A program made the position numbers and the translations under genes. This document shows, one piece after another, positions 1 to 10,265 of a stretch of DNA of 64,000 nucleotides (position 1 is its first letter; the number at the start of each line of letters is the position of its first letter). Under the pieces are notes generated by a model. The model saw nothing but the letters and a program-made list of their open reading frames with translations. It was not told the DNA's origin and did no database searches. Source of the stretch: Thermoanaerobacterium sp. RBIITD. GTDB lineage: Bacteria > Bacillota > Thermoanaerobacteria > Thermoanaerobacterales > Thermoanaerobacteraceae. Where the stretch lies: the NCBI RefSeq assembly GCF_900205865.1, contig NZ_LT906662.1, positions 496,001 through 560,000 on the forward strand. Reading direction: 5' to 3'.

Positions 1-69
1 ACCGCCGCTGACATGGAAGTATTTTTTCAAATTTTTAACTTCTAATATCACGTTATCCTTCACTTGCAT
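1..69 (-). CDS. oppF: Oligopeptide ABC transporter ATPase OppF, N-terminus only
   Basis: Only the first 23 codons are inside the window. The reverse strand opens with ATG at 69, preceded by GGAGGCG, and reads MQVKDNVILEVKNLKKYF, the usual N-terminus of an OppF/DppF ATPase. It overlaps the end of oppD by 17 bases, which fits translational coupling as the last gene of the opp operon. Walker motifs lie outside the window, so the assignment rests on the N-terminal similarity and on the gene order. Confidence 0.8.
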   Translation of the reverse strand, partial: MQVKDNVILEVKNLKKYFHVSGG

Positions 70-1087
70 ACGCCTCCTTCTCTATAGGATTGTTTACCTT
101 TGGCGCATATGGATGTTTAAGCCAGCATGCAACTTTATGTGATACGCTTTCCTCTGAATATTCAGGTGGTGCTTCATGGCATATTTTCATAGCATAATCA
201 CATCTTGCAGCGAAAGGACATCCAACAGGCGGTGCAAACAAGTCAGGAGGTGTTCCTATTATTGGTACAAGCCTTTCCTTGTTTTGTGCATCAAGTCTTG
301 GAACTGATTTTAATAGTCCCCATGTATACGGATGTTGAGGATGTTTAAATATTTCTTCTGCTGTACCTGTTTCAATAATCTTTCCTGCATACATTACGAT
401 TATTCTCTCAGCAATATCCGCTACAACGCCTAAGTCATGCGTTATCATTATTATCGAAGTATTAAATTCCTTTTGTAAATCTTTCATTAAATCTAAAATC
501 TGTGCTTGTATCGTAACATCCAATGCCGTTGTCGGTTCGTCAGCGATTAAAAGTTTCGGCTTACATGCGAGTGCTATAGCAATCATCGCTCTCTGCCTCA
601 TTCCGCCGGAAAATTCATGTGGATACTGATTTATCCTTCTATCTGCATTCGGTATTCCAACAACATCTAGCATTTCTTTAGCCATTTTCATGGCTTCTGA
701 TTTTGATACCTTCTGATGCTTTAAAATTACTTCCGCAATCTGCTTTCCAATTGTCATAGTTGGATTTAATGATGTCATAGGATCCTGGAATATCATACCT
801 ATTTCAGAACCTCTAACTGTTTGCATCTGTCTTTCACTATATTTAGATATCTCTTTACCGTCAAATATTATCTTACCTGCTTTAAACCTCCCTGGTGGCT
901 CTGGGTTAAGTCTCATTACAGCTTGCATTGTAACAGATTTTCCACAACCAGATTCGCCAACAATAGCTAAAGATTCACCTTTCATAACTTGAAAGCTAAC
1001 ATCTCTAACTGCCTTTACTTCGCCGGCATATGTGTCAAATGAATATTCTAGATTTTGTACATCCAATAAAATTTCCCTATCTTCCAA
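53..1087 (-). CDS. oppD: Oligopeptide ABC transporter ATP-binding protein OppD
   Basis: This cytoplasmic ATPase energises peptide import together with OppF. The 344-residue protein has Walker A GESGCGKS at about residues 44-51, the Q-loop in IFQDPMTSLNP near 99-109, the signature SGGMRQR at about 160-166 and Walker B LLIADEP at about 179-185. The C-terminus carries the oligopeptide/dipeptide transporter extension with spaced cysteines (CPFAARC near 285), typical of OppD/DppD. It lies 14 bases after oppC and overlaps oppF. Substrate could be oligo- or dipeptides; sequence alone does not separate Opp from Dpp. Confidence 0.93.
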   Translation of the reverse strand: MEDREILLDVQNLEYSFDTYAGEVKAVRDVSFQVMKGESLAIVGESGCGKSVTMQAVMRLNPEPPGRFKAGKIIFDGKEISKYSERQMQTVRGSEIGMIFQDPMTSLNPTMTIGKQIAEVILKHQKVSKSEAMKMAKEMLDVVGIPNADRRINQYPHEFSGGMRQRAMIAIALACKPKLLIADEPTTALDVTIQAQILDLMKDLQKEFNTSIIMITHDLGVVADIAERIIVMYAGKIIETGTAEEIFKHPQHPYTWGLLKSVPRLDAQNKERLVPIIGTPPDLFAPPVGCPFAARCDYAMKICHEAPPEYSEESVSHKVACWLKHPYAPKVNNPIEKEAYASEG

Positions 1088-1101
1088 ATCTCTTACCCCC
1101 T

Positions 1102-2019
1102 TTAGCGGCGAAGTCTCGGATCGAGAGCATCTCTCAAACCGTCACCAAGCATATTAAATGCAAGCATTGTTATACTGATAAAAAATCCCGGTATAAATAG
1201 TTGCATTGGGTACATTAATAAAACTTGTGTAGCATCATTTGCAAGTGTTCCCCAACTTGCAAGTGGTGCTCTTATGCCAAGTCCTATATAACTTAAAAAT
1301 GCCTCTGCAAATATCGCATTCGGTACATCAAATGTCATTGAAACTATTATTGGTCCAAGTGTATTTGGTATAAGATGTCTTAATATTATTCTTCCTGGGC
1401 TCGCTCCAAGTGTCTTTGCCGCAAGAACAAACTCCTGTTCTTTTATCTGCAGTACCTGACCTCTAACTATTCTTGCCATACCAACCCATCCTGTCATAAC
1501 CATAGCGGTAATTATTGTCCAAAGTCCTTGTCCCATAACAACCATTAAAAGTATAACGAGTATTAAATATGGTATTCCATATAGTATATCAACAATACGC
1601 ATCATAATATTATCAACCTGTCCGCCAAGATAACCTGCTATACCACCATATGCAACACCTATTACAGCATCAAGTATAGCTATTATAACACCTATAAAAA
1701 GTGATACTCTTGCACCCATCCATACTCTAACAAATAAATCCCTACCAAGATAATCTGTCCCAAACCAGTGGACATTTGAAAATGGTTTATTTGTATTCAA
1801 TAAGTCCTGATGTGAATAATTAAAAGGCCTCATGTATGGTCCAAATATTGCCATTAAAACGAGCAATCCTAGAAATACTAAAGAAGCCATAGCAATTTTA
1901 TTCATCTTCAATCTGCGCCATGCATCCTGCCAGTAATTTATACTTGGTCGTACGATAGACTGGCTTTCTTCAGCATTAGCACCAACTATTTCAAATTTAT
2001 CTTTACTTACCTCTACCAT
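1102..2019 (-). CDS. oppC: Oligopeptide ABC transporter permease OppC
   Basis: This is the second membrane subunit of the peptide importer, 305 residues. A cytoplasmic N-terminal stretch of about 40 residues ending in WQDAWRRLKMNK precedes the first membrane helix, as is normal for OppC/DppC. A periplasm-side loop with HWFGTDYLGRDLFVR and the EAA loop (EFVLAAKTLGASPGRIILRHLIPN near 195-220) mark the binding-protein-dependent permease family. Five to six helices are evident. The start codon overlaps the oppB end region almost directly (one base between them), so the two permeases are probably translated together. Confidence 0.92.
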   Translation of the reverse strand: MVEVSKDKFEIVGANAEESQSIVRPSINYWQDAWRRLKMNKIAMASLVFLGLLVLMAIFGPYMRPFNYSHQDLLNTNKPFSNVHWFGTDYLGRDLFVRVWMGARVSLFIGVIIAILDAVIGVAYGGIAGYLGGQVDNIMMRIVDILYGIPYLILVILLMVVMGQGLWTIITAMVMTGWVGMARIVRGQVLQIKEQEFVLAAKTLGASPGRIILRHLIPNTLGPIIVSMTFDVPNAIFAEAFLSYIGLGIRAPLASWGTLANDATQVLLMYPMQLFIPGFFISITMLAFNMLGDGLRDALDPRLRR

Positions 2020-2020
2020 A

Positions 2021-2959
2021 TTACTTTCCTCCTTTTGCCAGTCTTACTCTCGGATCGATAAATCCATATGCTATATCTACTAAGAACATCATCACAACTA
2101 ATATTACGCTGTAAAATATAGTAGTACCAAGAATCATTGAATAATCTTCATCGTAAATACTCTGCACAAAAAACTTTCCAAGACCAGGTATGCCAAATAT
2201 CTGCTCTATAACAAATGTACCAGTAACTATACCTGCAATCAACGGGCCAAGCACAGTCACAACAGGCATTATTGCATTCCTTACCATATGCTTCCATATT
2301 ATTTGCATTGATGAAAGACCTTTAGCCTTAGCTGTCTTTATATAATCCTGTCCTATAACATCCAACATACTTGTCCTCATCATACGTGAAATAATTGATA
2401 GTGTCGCAAATGAAAGAGCTACTGATGGAAGTATTGTAAACTTAAATGAGCCCCATCCAGAAACTGGCAACCAGCGCAATTTTGACGCAAACAATAACTG
2501 TAATAATGTCGCTATAATGAAGTTTGGAACAGAAATACCAATGATTGCTAAAAACATTGATACATAATCCCATGTTCCACCGCGCTTTAAAGCCGCAACA
2601 ATTCCAAATAACAAGCCAAAAACAACACCTAGAAGTATTGATTGTATACCAAGTTGGAATGAAGCGGGAGCAGATTTTCTAATAATATCGTTAACTGTCC
2701 TATTTAAATATTTTAGTGAAATACCGAGGTCACCATGAATTAAATTATTTAGATAATAACCATATTGAACTATCAAAGGTTTATCGAGATGATATTTAGC
2801 AAGCATATTTTGCCTAATTTGTTCCGGTACCTTTTTAGCACTTGTAAAAGGGTCACCTGGAATCATATGCATTAAGAAAAACGTCAGTGTTACAATTAGC
2901 CATAGTGTAATTATCATATACACCATTCTCTTTAATGAATAATTAAGCAATATGAACAC
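2021..2959 (-). CDS. oppB: Oligopeptide ABC transporter permease OppB
   Basis: This is the first membrane subunit of the peptide importer, 312 residues. The N-terminus LNYSLKRMVYMIITLWLIVTLTFFLMHMIPGDPF is the classic OppB/DppB first helix followed by the PGDPF motif. An EAA-type loop (DYIKTAKAKGLSSMQIIWKHMVRNA near 200-225) would contact OppD/OppF. It follows oppA by about 90 bases; that gap contains a strong hairpin that probably reduces permease expression relative to the binding protein. Confidence 0.92.
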   Translation of the reverse strand: MFILLNYSLKRMVYMIITLWLIVTLTFFLMHMIPGDPFTSAKKVPEQIRQNMLAKYHLDKPLIVQYGYYLNNLIHGDLGISLKYLNRTVNDIIRKSAPASFQLGIQSILLGVVFGLLFGIVAALKRGGTWDYVSMFLAIIGISVPNFIIATLLQLLFASKLRWLPVSGWGSFKFTILPSVALSFATLSIISRMMRTSMLDVIGQDYIKTAKAKGLSSMQIIWKHMVRNAIMPVVTVLGPLIAGIVTGTFVIEQIFGIPGLGKFFVQSIYDEDYSMILGTTIFYSVILVVMMFLVDIAYGFIDPRVRLAKGGK

Positions 2960-2979
2960 CCCCTATTTGATATTTAATT

Positions 2980-3015
2980 TATGGTATATATGGGATTATA
3001 ACCATATATACCATA
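2980..3015 (-). promoter_or_regulatory. Intercistronic hairpin between oppA and oppB
   Basis: A perfect 14-bp inverted repeat (arms 2980-2993 and 3002-3015, 8-base loop) sits between the binding-protein gene and the permease genes. It has no T-run after it on the minus strand, so a full terminator is unlikely. Such hairpins commonly stabilise the upstream mRNA or partly attenuate transcription so that the binding protein outnumbers the permease; that role is inferred here. Confidence 0.6.
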
Positions 3016-3046
3016 TTCATTTTCATTGCTTTTTTATTATTACAAC

Positions 3047-4687
3047 CTATTTATTTTGAATATATGCCCATTTGAATTCCCAATCAGATCCGAATGTAGG
3101 GAAACAAAGATTTTTTACATATGGTTTTACAACAAATGACCTTGCCTGAAAGTATACAGGCCCTATAGGCATATCATTCATAAGAATTTTTTCAGCTTGA
3201 ATTAACTCTTCATTCCTAGCTTTTAAATTTCCATTTACTTTCGCTTCTTCTATAAGCTTGTCATACTGTGGATTGCTGTAAAATGCTGTATTATTTCCAT
3301 TATTTGTTTCCCACATATCGAGGAATGTCAATGGATCATTGTAATCGGCACCCCAGCCGGCAAATACGACATCAAAATTTCCTTTGTCCATCATGTCAAG
3401 TCTTACTTTAAATGCAACATTTTGAATCTGGACATCTACTCCAAGGTTTTGTTTCCACATCTGTTGTAATGCTTGATCATATTTCTTTGCATTATCTGTA
3501 TCATCACCAAGTAATCTTACAGTCGGAAGTTTACTTAATCCAAGTTCCTGCATTCCTTTATTTAACAAGTCTTTTGCCTGTTTTACATCATTATCCTTAA
3601 AATAAGTTTCCCCAGCCTGTTTCCTAAAATCATCATTGAATCCAGGTACTCCTGGTGGAACTACTGCTTCTGCAGCTATTGAACCATCTTTTGTCACCTG
3701 CTCAACGAATGATTTCCTATCAATTGCAAGTGTAAATGCCTTCCTTATATTTGCATTCTTAAATATTGGGCTCTTTGTGTTAAATTGAACATACCAGTTG
3801 ATTGCTAACGCTTTATTGCTGTATTCCTGAGAATTCTTGTATTTATCAATATAATCACCAGGTACAAAGATTGAATCAAGCGTATTACTGTCATAATTCT
3901 GTATTAGCGTGTTGTTATCTTTAATCATTGAAAAATTAACTGTCTGCAATTTAACATTACTGCTATCCCAATAATCTTTATTCTTCTCGAGTGTTATGCT
4001 TTGTTGGTGATCCCATTTACTTATAACAAATGGTCCACTGTATACAAGTTTATCTGGATCAGCACCGACTTTGTCACCAAATTTTTCATATGCTGATTTT
4101 TCTATTGGAAGATATGTCACAAATGATGTAAGACCTAAAAATTGTGGTGTAGGTGCTTTTAATGTTACTTGAAGTGTCTTATCATCAAGTGCCTTAACAC
4201 CAACTTGTTCAGCTGTTCCCTTACCCGAGTTATATTCTTCTGCACCTTTTATATAAAATAATTGGTATGCATATTGTGAAGCCGTTTTTGGATCTAATGC
4301 TCTTTTCCATGCATATTCAAAATCTTGGGCTGTTATTGGATTACCATCACTCCATTTAGCATCTCTTAGATGAAAAGTATATGTCAATCCATCTTTTGAG
4401 ATATCCCAGCTCTTTGCAAGGCCTGAACCAGGCAATATTTTACCATCTTTATTATACCTTGTTAGGCCGTCTAATACTTCATTTAATATATCTATAGATA
4501 CTACATCTGTAGCTTTTTGCGGATCAAGTGTTGGTGGTTCCTGCGTAAGGTTTAGATTTAATACTTGCTTATCACTACTACCATTTGATGCACTGTTTGA
4601 AGTACTCCCCCCACATCCTGCAAGTACCGCACTCAGTGCCATTAACATAACTAATCCTATTATGACAATCATTTTATGTCTCTTCAT
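3047..4687 (-). CDS. oppA: Oligopeptide-binding lipoprotein OppA (first paralogue, operon-linked)
   Basis: This extracellular peptide-binding lipoprotein has 546 residues. The N-terminus is a lipoprotein signal peptide ending in the lipobox LAGC (Cys about 25), followed by a low-complexity Ser/Asn linker. The body is a family-5 solute-binding domain: TQEPPTLDPQKATD near the start, GLTRYNKDGKILPGLAKSW-type blocks, and ADYNDPLTFLDMW near 455. It is the first gene of the oppABCDF unit. It is clearly paralogous to the protein encoded at 5182-6855, with long identical stretches such as GNPITAQDFEYAWKRALDP, so a recent tandem duplication is likely. Confidence 0.93.
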   Translation of the reverse strand: MKRHKMIVIIGLVMLMALSAVLAGCGGSTSNSASNGSSDKQVLNLNLTQEPPTLDPQKATDVVSIDILNEVLDGLTRYNKDGKILPGSGLAKSWDISKDGLTYTFHLRDAKWSDGNPITAQDFEYAWKRALDPKTASQYAYQLFYIKGAEEYNSGKGTAEQVGVKALDDKTLQVTLKAPTPQFLGLTSFVTYLPIEKSAYEKFGDKVGADPDKLVYSGPFVISKWDHQQSITLEKNKDYWDSSNVKLQTVNFSMIKDNNTLIQNYDSNTLDSIFVPGDYIDKYKNSQEYSNKALAINWYVQFNTKSPIFKNANIRKAFTLAIDRKSFVEQVTKDGSIAAEAVVPPGVPGFNDDFRKQAGETYFKDNDVKQAKDLLNKGMQELGLSKLPTVRLLGDDTDNAKKYDQALQQMWKQNLGVDVQIQNVAFKVRLDMMDKGNFDVVFAGWGADYNDPLTFLDMWETNNGNNTAFYSNPQYDKLIEEAKVNGNLKARNEELIQAEKILMNDMPIGPVYFQARSFVVKPYVKNLCFPTFGSDWEFKWAYIQNK

Positions 4688-5141
4688 TAATTTCTCCTCC
4701 TATTTAATCTAAAAAATATTAATTTATTAAACTTTTGTCCCCCCTCAGCTAACTATACTTCAAATACACCTCCTATAAAAAGTATTTTTTGATTTATATG
4801 ATAATTGAATTTTAAAGATATATAAATTTTATACTATTTAGGGACAATAATCAATAACAAAATTATACACTAAATTAAGTAATATTATAATAATTAACTA
4901 TTTTAATTCAATACACTAATTTATCGAATTATTTATCATTTGTTAAAAATATAATATAATTTCCTCATATCAAGGTGTATAATTAATTTGTTTTTTCTAA
5001 AATATTGCTATATTTAAACTAAATACTTAATAAGTATACCACCATGCTGAATTTTTCTCAACATATCAATGTATTTCGGCAATTTTTTTGTATAATTTAA
5101 AATCATTATGTAATTGTTTGAATATTTATAAACATGATTTA
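4688..5141. other. AT-rich intergenic region upstream of oppA
   Basis: About 450 bases of very AT-rich sequence separate the two oppA genes. It should contain the promoter of the downstream oppABCDF unit, because the upstream oppA has its own terminator. I see no reading frame with a ribosome-binding site, no obvious CodY-type palindrome and no RNA motif I recognise. Confidence 0.5.
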
Positions 5142-5162
5142 AGCCGGGACAAAATCCCGGCT
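5142..5162 (-). terminator. Terminator after the second oppA paralogue
   Basis: An 8-bp GC-rich stem (AGCCGGGA / TCCCGGCT, 5-base loop) lies 20 bases after the stop of the gene at 5182-6855. The run after it on the minus strand is only moderately T-rich. It probably separates this monocistronic oppA from the oppABCDF operon. Confidence 0.7.
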
Positions 5163-5181
5163 GTGGGTTAATACCAATTTA

Positions 5182-6855
5182 TTATTTGTTTTTGCCTTCT
5201 ATATATGTCCATTTCAATTCAAAGTCAGGTCCAAATGTAGGTACCAAATAGTTCTTTACATATGGCCTTAAAACATAAGCTCTTGCTTGGAAGAATATAG
5301 GTCCAATTGGCATATCATTCATCAATATCTTTTCAGCTTGAATTAGCTGATCATTTCTTTGTTTCAAATCGCCATTTACTTTTGCTTGGTCAATTAACTT
5401 ATCATATTCTGGGTTGCTGTAGAATGCTGTGTTGTTGCCGTTACCTGTCTGCCACATATCAAGGAATGTCATAGGATCATTGTAGTCAGCACCCCATCCT
5501 GCAAATACTATATCAAAATTACCTTTATCCATCATGTCAAGTCTTACCTTAAATGCGACATTATCAAGCTCAACATTAACTCCGAGATTATTTTTCCACA
5601 TCTCCTGTATCGCCTGATCTTGCTGTTTTGCTCTTGATGTATCATCACCAAGGAATTTAATGGTAGGAAGCTTAGATAGTCCAAGCTCTTGCAAGCCTTT
5701 TTGTAAATAATCCTTTGCTGCCTGTACATCATTATCCTTGAAATATCCTTCACCTGCTTGTTTCCTGAAGTCCTCACCATTATATCCAGGAATTCCTGGC
5801 GGTACTACAGACTCTGCTGCTATTGAACCATTTTTAAGAACATTTTCTACAAAAGATTTTCTATCAATTGCTAATGTAAAAGCTTTCCTTATATTAGCAT
5901 TCTTAAATATTGGGCTCTTATTATTAAACTGTAAATACCAGTTCGTTGCAAGTGCCTTTGTATGGAATTCCGGTGTGCTCTTATACTTATCCATATATGA
6001 TGAAGGAACACCCATCTCATCGATTGCACCGCTTTCATAGCTTTGTACAAGTGTATTATCATCTTTTACTATTGTTAAATTTATTGTCTGTAATTTTACA
6101 TTATCTTTGTCCCAATAATTAGGATTCTTTTCGAGTACAAGATTTTGCTGATGATTCCATGTCTTTAATATAAATGGGCCACTATATACCATCTTATCTG
6201 GATCAGATCCTACTTTGTCACCATATTTTTCGTAAACTGATTTTTCAAGCGGACAATATGTTGGAAATGATGTAAGACCCAAAAATTGTGGTGTAGGTGC
6301 TTTTAATGTAACTTGCAATGTCTTGTCATCAAGCGCTTTTACACCAACTTGATCAGCTGTCCCCTTTCCAGAATTGTATTCTTCTCCACCTTTAATATAA
6401 TATAGCTGATATGCATATTGTGAAGCTGTTTTAGGATCCAGTGCTCTTTTCCATGCGTATTCAAAATCCTGTGCTGTTATTGGATTGCCATCGCTCCACT
6501 TTATATTGTCCTTTAAATGGAATGTGTACGTGAGACCATCACTTGATACATCCCAACTCTTTGCAAGACCTGAACCCGGCTTAATCTGGTTACTTTGGTC
6601 ATATCTTGTCAAACCATCAAGAACTTCATTAAGTATATCAAATGACAAAACGTCAGTTGCCTTCTGCGGATCTAGATTTGGTGGTTCATCTCCAAATGGC
6701 AGATTTAAAACCTGTTCATCCTTTGATGCTGGTTTATTTGTATCACTGCTATTATTCTGTGCTTCTTGTTTTTTTGCTGAGCATCCCGCTAATAGCGCGG
6801 AAAGAACTAAAACTGCTGTTAATAATAATGCTAACCAATTTCTTCTTTTCATCAA
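5182..6855 (-). CDS. Oligopeptide-binding lipoprotein (second OppA paralogue, monocistronic)
   Basis: A 557-residue family-5 extracellular solute-binding lipoprotein. The signal peptide ends in LLAGCSAKK (lipobox Cys at about 25). Most blocks are near identical to the neighbouring OppA (for example DEPPNLDPQKATD, SQYAYQLYYIKGGEEYNSGKG and ADYNDPMTFLDMW), with differences mainly in the N-terminal linker and central region. It lies upstream of oppABCDF with its own terminator, so it is expressed separately and presumably feeds the same permease with a different peptide preference or amount. That division of labour is inference. Confidence 0.92.
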   Translation of the reverse strand: MMKRRNWLALLLTAVLVLSALLAGCSAKKQEAQNNSSDTNKPASKDEQVLNLPFGDEPPNLDPQKATDVLSFDILNEVLDGLTRYDQSNQIKPGSGLAKSWDVSSDGLTYTFHLKDNIKWSDGNPITAQDFEYAWKRALDPKTASQYAYQLYYIKGGEEYNSGKGTADQVGVKALDDKTLQVTLKAPTPQFLGLTSFPTYCPLEKSVYEKYGDKVGSDPDKMVYSGPFILKTWNHQQNLVLEKNPNYWDKDNVKLQTINLTIVKDDNTLVQSYESGAIDEMGVPSSYMDKYKSTPEFHTKALATNWYLQFNNKSPIFKNANIRKAFTLAIDRKSFVENVLKNGSIAAESVVPPGIPGYNGEDFRKQAGEGYFKDNDVQAAKDYLQKGLQELGLSKLPTIKFLGDDTSRAKQQDQAIQEMWKNNLGVNVELDNVAFKVRLDMMDKGNFDIVFAGWGADYNDPMTFLDMWQTGNGNNTAFYSNPEYDKLIDQAKVNGDLKQRNDQLIQAEKILMNDMPIGPIFFQARAYVLRPYVKNYLVPTFGPDFELKWTYIEGKNK

Positions 6856-7302
6856 AATATCCTCCCTTTACTATAATATGTTTTATAAAATTTAAGTTCC
6901 CCCCTATGAGTATTCATCTCTCACCCCCAGCTATTAATATAATAAAACATTTAAGCTAAACTCTTTAGAGAAAAATTTATATTGCAAATATTAGATAAAT
7001 AGAATTTATAAAATGCAGATATTGGTAAATTAGATAACTATATATATAATAGTCCCACTATATATTCTTAAAATCCCCATTGATTTTAATTATAATTTAA
7101 CAATAATGACGTAGTATGAAATATATTATTATTAATGTTATTAATGTTCTTTTAATTTCATATCATTTGTATCAATTTCTTATAATTATATCACCATATG
7201 TTTATCTATACAAGTATAAAATGAATATTCAGTAAAAATTGTTTATGCACTAAAACAAACTTGTACTTAACAGTAAATTCTGATAATATATTAAATCTAA
7301 AA
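6856..7302. other. AT-rich intergenic region between gatB and oppA
   Basis: About 450 bases, very AT-rich, between the end of the gat operon and the start of the minus-strand oppA. It must hold the oppA promoter. A short inverted repeat TAGTCCCACTA lies at about 7051-7061. No coding frame, RNA gene or familiar riboswitch is visible. Confidence 0.45.
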
Positions 7303-7331
7303 GGCATACAACATCTATGCTATTGTATGCC
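7303..7331 (-). terminator. Terminator of the pcrA-ligA-gatCAB operon
   Basis: A 9-bp stem (GGCATACAA / TTGTATGCC) with an 11-base loop is followed on the minus strand by TTTTAG. It lies about 20 bases past the gatB stop. Confidence 0.75.
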
Positions 7332-7353
7332 CAAATATTTAAATATAGTAATA

Positions 7354-8784
7354 TTATTTTGAAAGTTCTTCTTTTAATAGTTTATTTGCCAATTGTGGAT
7401 TTGCTTTGCCTTTTGTTGCTTTCATTATCTGCCCTACTAAATAACCTATAGCTTTATCCTTCCCTTTTCTATAGTCTTCGACAGATTTAGGGTTATCTTT
7501 AATAACTTTTGCCGCTATCTCCCTTAATTCATCTTCATTGCTCATCTGTTTTAAGCCTTTTTCTTCAACAATTGTTTCAGGATCTTTTCCTGTCATAAAC
7601 ATCTCTTCAAATACTGTCTTTGCAATTGACCCAGTTATTGTTGCGTTATCAATAAGTCCAAGAAGTGATGCCATCTGATGTGGTTTTATCGGAACTTCAT
7701 CAATATCCTTTCCAGTTTCTTTGAGAAGTCTCATCATTTCTCCCATTATCCAATTGCTTATGGTCTTTGCTGATGAATATTCTGTAACACATTTTTCAAA
7801 GAAATCAGCCATGGCCTTTGATGATGTTATAATAGATGCATCATATTCCGGTATCCCATACTGGGATATAAACCTTTCCTTTTTATGTTCTGGCATTTCA
7901 GGAAGTGATTTTTTAATCTCATCCTTCCATTCTTTTGTAATAATAATCGGCACAAGGTCTGGATCAGGAAAATATCTATAATCATGTGCTTCTTCTTTTG
8001 ACCGCATCGTTTCGGTAATCCCTTTTTGTTCGTTCCATCTTCTTGTTTCTTGAATAACTTTTCCGCCGTCTTCAAGCACTTTTACCTGCCTTTTTATCTC
8101 ATATTCCAACGCTTTTTGAACAGCTTTGAAAGAATTAAGGTTTTTAAGCTCAATCTTTGTGCCAAATTCTTTTGTACCTTCAGGCCTAACTGATATATTA
8201 GTATCAACTCTTAATGAGCCTTCTTGCATCTTGCAGTCAGATACCTCTGAGTATTCAAGCACACTTTTAAGCTTTGTGAGATAAAGATATGCCTCTTCTG
8301 GTGTCCTTATATCAGGCTCTGAAACTATTTCAATAAGGGGTACCCCTGTTCTGTTATAGTCAATAAGTGAGCCATCGACATTTTCATGCATTAATTTGCC
8401 AGCATCTTCTTCAATGTGTATCCTCGTCAAACCTATCTTCTTTTTATAACCATCAGATGTTTCAATTTCTACATAACCGTTTTTACAAAGTGGTAGATCA
8501 TACTGTGATATCTGGTATGCCTTCGGTAAGTCAGGATAGAAATAATTTTTCCTATCCATCTTGCTAAAATTAGGTATCTCGCAATTTAACGCAAGCCCAG
8601 CTTTTACAGCAAATTCTACTACTTTCTTATTTAAGACAGGAAGTGTTCCTGGAAGTCCAAGACAAACAGGACATACATGTGTATTTGGTTCACCACCAAA
8701 TTCTGTTGAACAACTACAGAATATTTTCGTTTTTGTAAGCAATTCTGCATGTACTTCAAGACCTATAACAGCTTCGTAATTCAT
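7354..8784 (-). CDS. gatB: Asp-tRNA(Asn)/Glu-tRNA(Gln) amidotransferase subunit B
   Basis: GatB recognises misacylated Glu-tRNA(Gln) or Asp-tRNA(Asn) and activates the carboxylate during indirect Gln-tRNA or Asn-tRNA synthesis. The 476-residue protein begins with the signature [23 protein letters not shown]. It has the zinc-ligand cysteines CSCSTEFG...CPVCLG near residues 23-42 and the C-terminal tRNA-binding YqeY-like domain ([24 protein letters not shown]). Length matches the family. Its ATG overlaps the gatA stop by one base (TAATG), so translation is coupled. Confidence 0.96.
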   Translation of the reverse strand: MNYEAVIGLEVHAELLTKTKIFCSCSTEFGGEPNTHVCPVCLGLPGTLPVLNKKVVEFAVKAGLALNCEIPNFSKMDRKNYFYPDLPKAYQISQYDLPLCKNGYVEIETSDGYKKKIGLTRIHIEEDAGKLMHENVDGSLIDYNRTGVPLIEIVSEPDIRTPEEAYLYLTKLKSVLEYSEVSDCKMQEGSLRVDTNISVRPEGTKEFGTKIELKNLNSFKAVQKALEYEIKRQVKVLEDGGKVIQETRRWNEQKGITETMRSKEEAHDYRYFPDPDLVPIIITKEWKDEIKKSLPEMPEHKKERFISQYGIPEYDASIITSSKAMADFFEKCVTEYSSAKTISNWIMGEMMRLLKETGKDIDEVPIKPHQMASLLGLIDNATITGSIAKTVFEEMFMTGKDPETIVEEKGLKQMSNEDELREIAAKVIKDNPKSVEDYRKGKDKAIGYLVGQIMKATKGKANPQLANKLLKEELSK

Positions 8785-10253
8785 TATATAGCACCACCTT
8801 TAAAACTTGGTTTTTCGTTGAAGTTCCGTGCTTTTTCAAAAGCATATGCAGCATTCAACATGACACCTTCATCAAAATGCCTGCCTACAATCTGTAAGCC
8901 GACCGGCATTCCATCTGATAAACCGCAAGGAATCGACATGCCCGGAAGCCCAGCGATATTAACAGGTACAGTATATACATCTGCAAGATACATCGTCAAA
9001 GGGTCTTCAGTTTTTTCACCTATCTTAAATGCAACAGTTGGCGATGTAGGACCCACAATCAAATCGACATTTTCAAAAGCCTTCTCATAATCTTTTTTGA
9101 TCAATGTTCTTATTTTTAATGCCTTATTGTAATATGCATCATAATATCCTGAACTTAATGCATATGTACCGAGCATAATCCTTCTTTTTACTTCTTTCCC
9201 AAAGCCTTCACTTCTTGATACCTTGTACATATCAATTAAGTCCTCATATTGTGATGCTTCGTGTCCATATCTGATACCATCATATCTTGCTAAGTTTGAA
9301 CTGGCTTCCGCAGAAGATACTATATAATATGCAGCAAGTGCGTAGTCAAGATATGGAAGTGATATCTCTTTAACCTCCGCTCCAAGACTCTCAAAGACTT
9401 TTAATGATGATTCTATCGCTTCCTTTACACCTTCATCTAAGCCTTGTCCAAAAAATTCCTTTGCATAGCCTATTCTCATGCCTTTAATATCATCTTTTAA
9501 GAATTCTTTGTAATCATTTTTTCTCACATTGTCTACGGATGTAGAATCCTTTGGATCATATCCAGCAATAGCATTTAATACTATAGCGCAATCTGTTACG
9601 TCTTTTGTCAACGGACCAATTTGATCAAGTGATGATGCAAATGCAACAAGTCCGTATCTTGATACAAGACCATATGTAGGCTTTAATCCAACGACACCAC
9701 ACAGTGATGCAGGCTGTCTAATAGATCCACCTGTATCAGAACCAAGAGAAAATGCGCCTTCGTCGGCTGCAATTGATGCTGCAGATCCACCTGATGAACC
9801 GCCTGGAACACGGGTTAAATCCCATGGATTTTTCGTTATCTTAAATGCTGAATTCTCAGTTGATGAACCCATAGCAAATTCATCTAAATTTGCTTTCCCA
9901 ATCATTACAGCCCCTTCATCATTAAGCTTTTCTACTACTGTTGCATTATAAGGTGGTACAAAATTTTCGAGCATCTTTGAAGCACATGTTGTTTTTATAC
10001 CATCTGTACACATATTATCTTTTATGATTACGGGTATTCCTGTTAAATCATTAATTTTTCCTTCAGAAATCATTTTATCTGCTTCAGCTGCTTTTTTTAG
10101 TGCATAGTCCTCTGTAGTACAGATTAGTGCATCTACTTTTGGTTCTACATCTTTTACTCTTTCTAAAAATGCTTTAGTAACATCTACCGCGCTTACCTCT
10201 TTCTTTTTAAGAAGGTCATGTAATTCATGTATTTTAAGTTTATGTAGTTCCAT
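8784..10253 (-). CDS. gatA: Asp-tRNA(Asn)/Glu-tRNA(Gln) amidotransferase subunit A
   Basis: GatA is the glutaminase subunit that delivers ammonia to GatB. The 489-residue amidase-signature protein shows the catalytic triad context: Lys in PVIIKDN (about residue 78), the Gly/Ser-rich [14 protein letters not shown] (cis-Ser) and the nucleophile in [15 protein letters not shown]. It lies between gatC (12-base gap) and gatB (one-base overlap). Confidence 0.96.
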   Translation of the reverse strand: MELHKLKIHELHDLLKKKEVSAVDVTKAFLERVKDVEPKVDALICTTEDYALKKAAEADKMISEGKINDLTGIPVIIKDNMCTDGIKTTCASKMLENFVPPYNATVVEKLNDEGAVMIGKANLDEFAMGSSTENSAFKITKNPWDLTRVPGGSSGGSAASIAADEGAFSLGSDTGGSIRQPASLCGVVGLKPTYGLVSRYGLVAFASSLDQIGPLTKDVTDCAIVLNAIAGYDPKDSTSVDNVRKNDYKEFLKDDIKGMRIGYAKEFFGQGLDEGVKEAIESSLKVFESLGAEVKEISLPYLDYALAAYYIVSSAEASSNLARYDGIRYGHEASQYEDLIDMYKVSRSEGFGKEVKRRIMLGTYALSSGYYDAYYNKALKIRTLIKKDYEKAFENVDLIVGPTSPTVAFKIGEKTEDPLTMYLADVYTVPVNIAGLPGMSIPCGLSDGMPVGLQIVGRHFDEGVMLNAAYAFEKARNFNEKPSFKGGAI

Positions 10254-10265
10254 TTATCTCACACC

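Noticed and set aside
4688-5181. CodY-type operator upstream of oppA
   Set aside because: No sequence close to the AATTTTCWGAAAATT consensus was found in either oppA upstream region.
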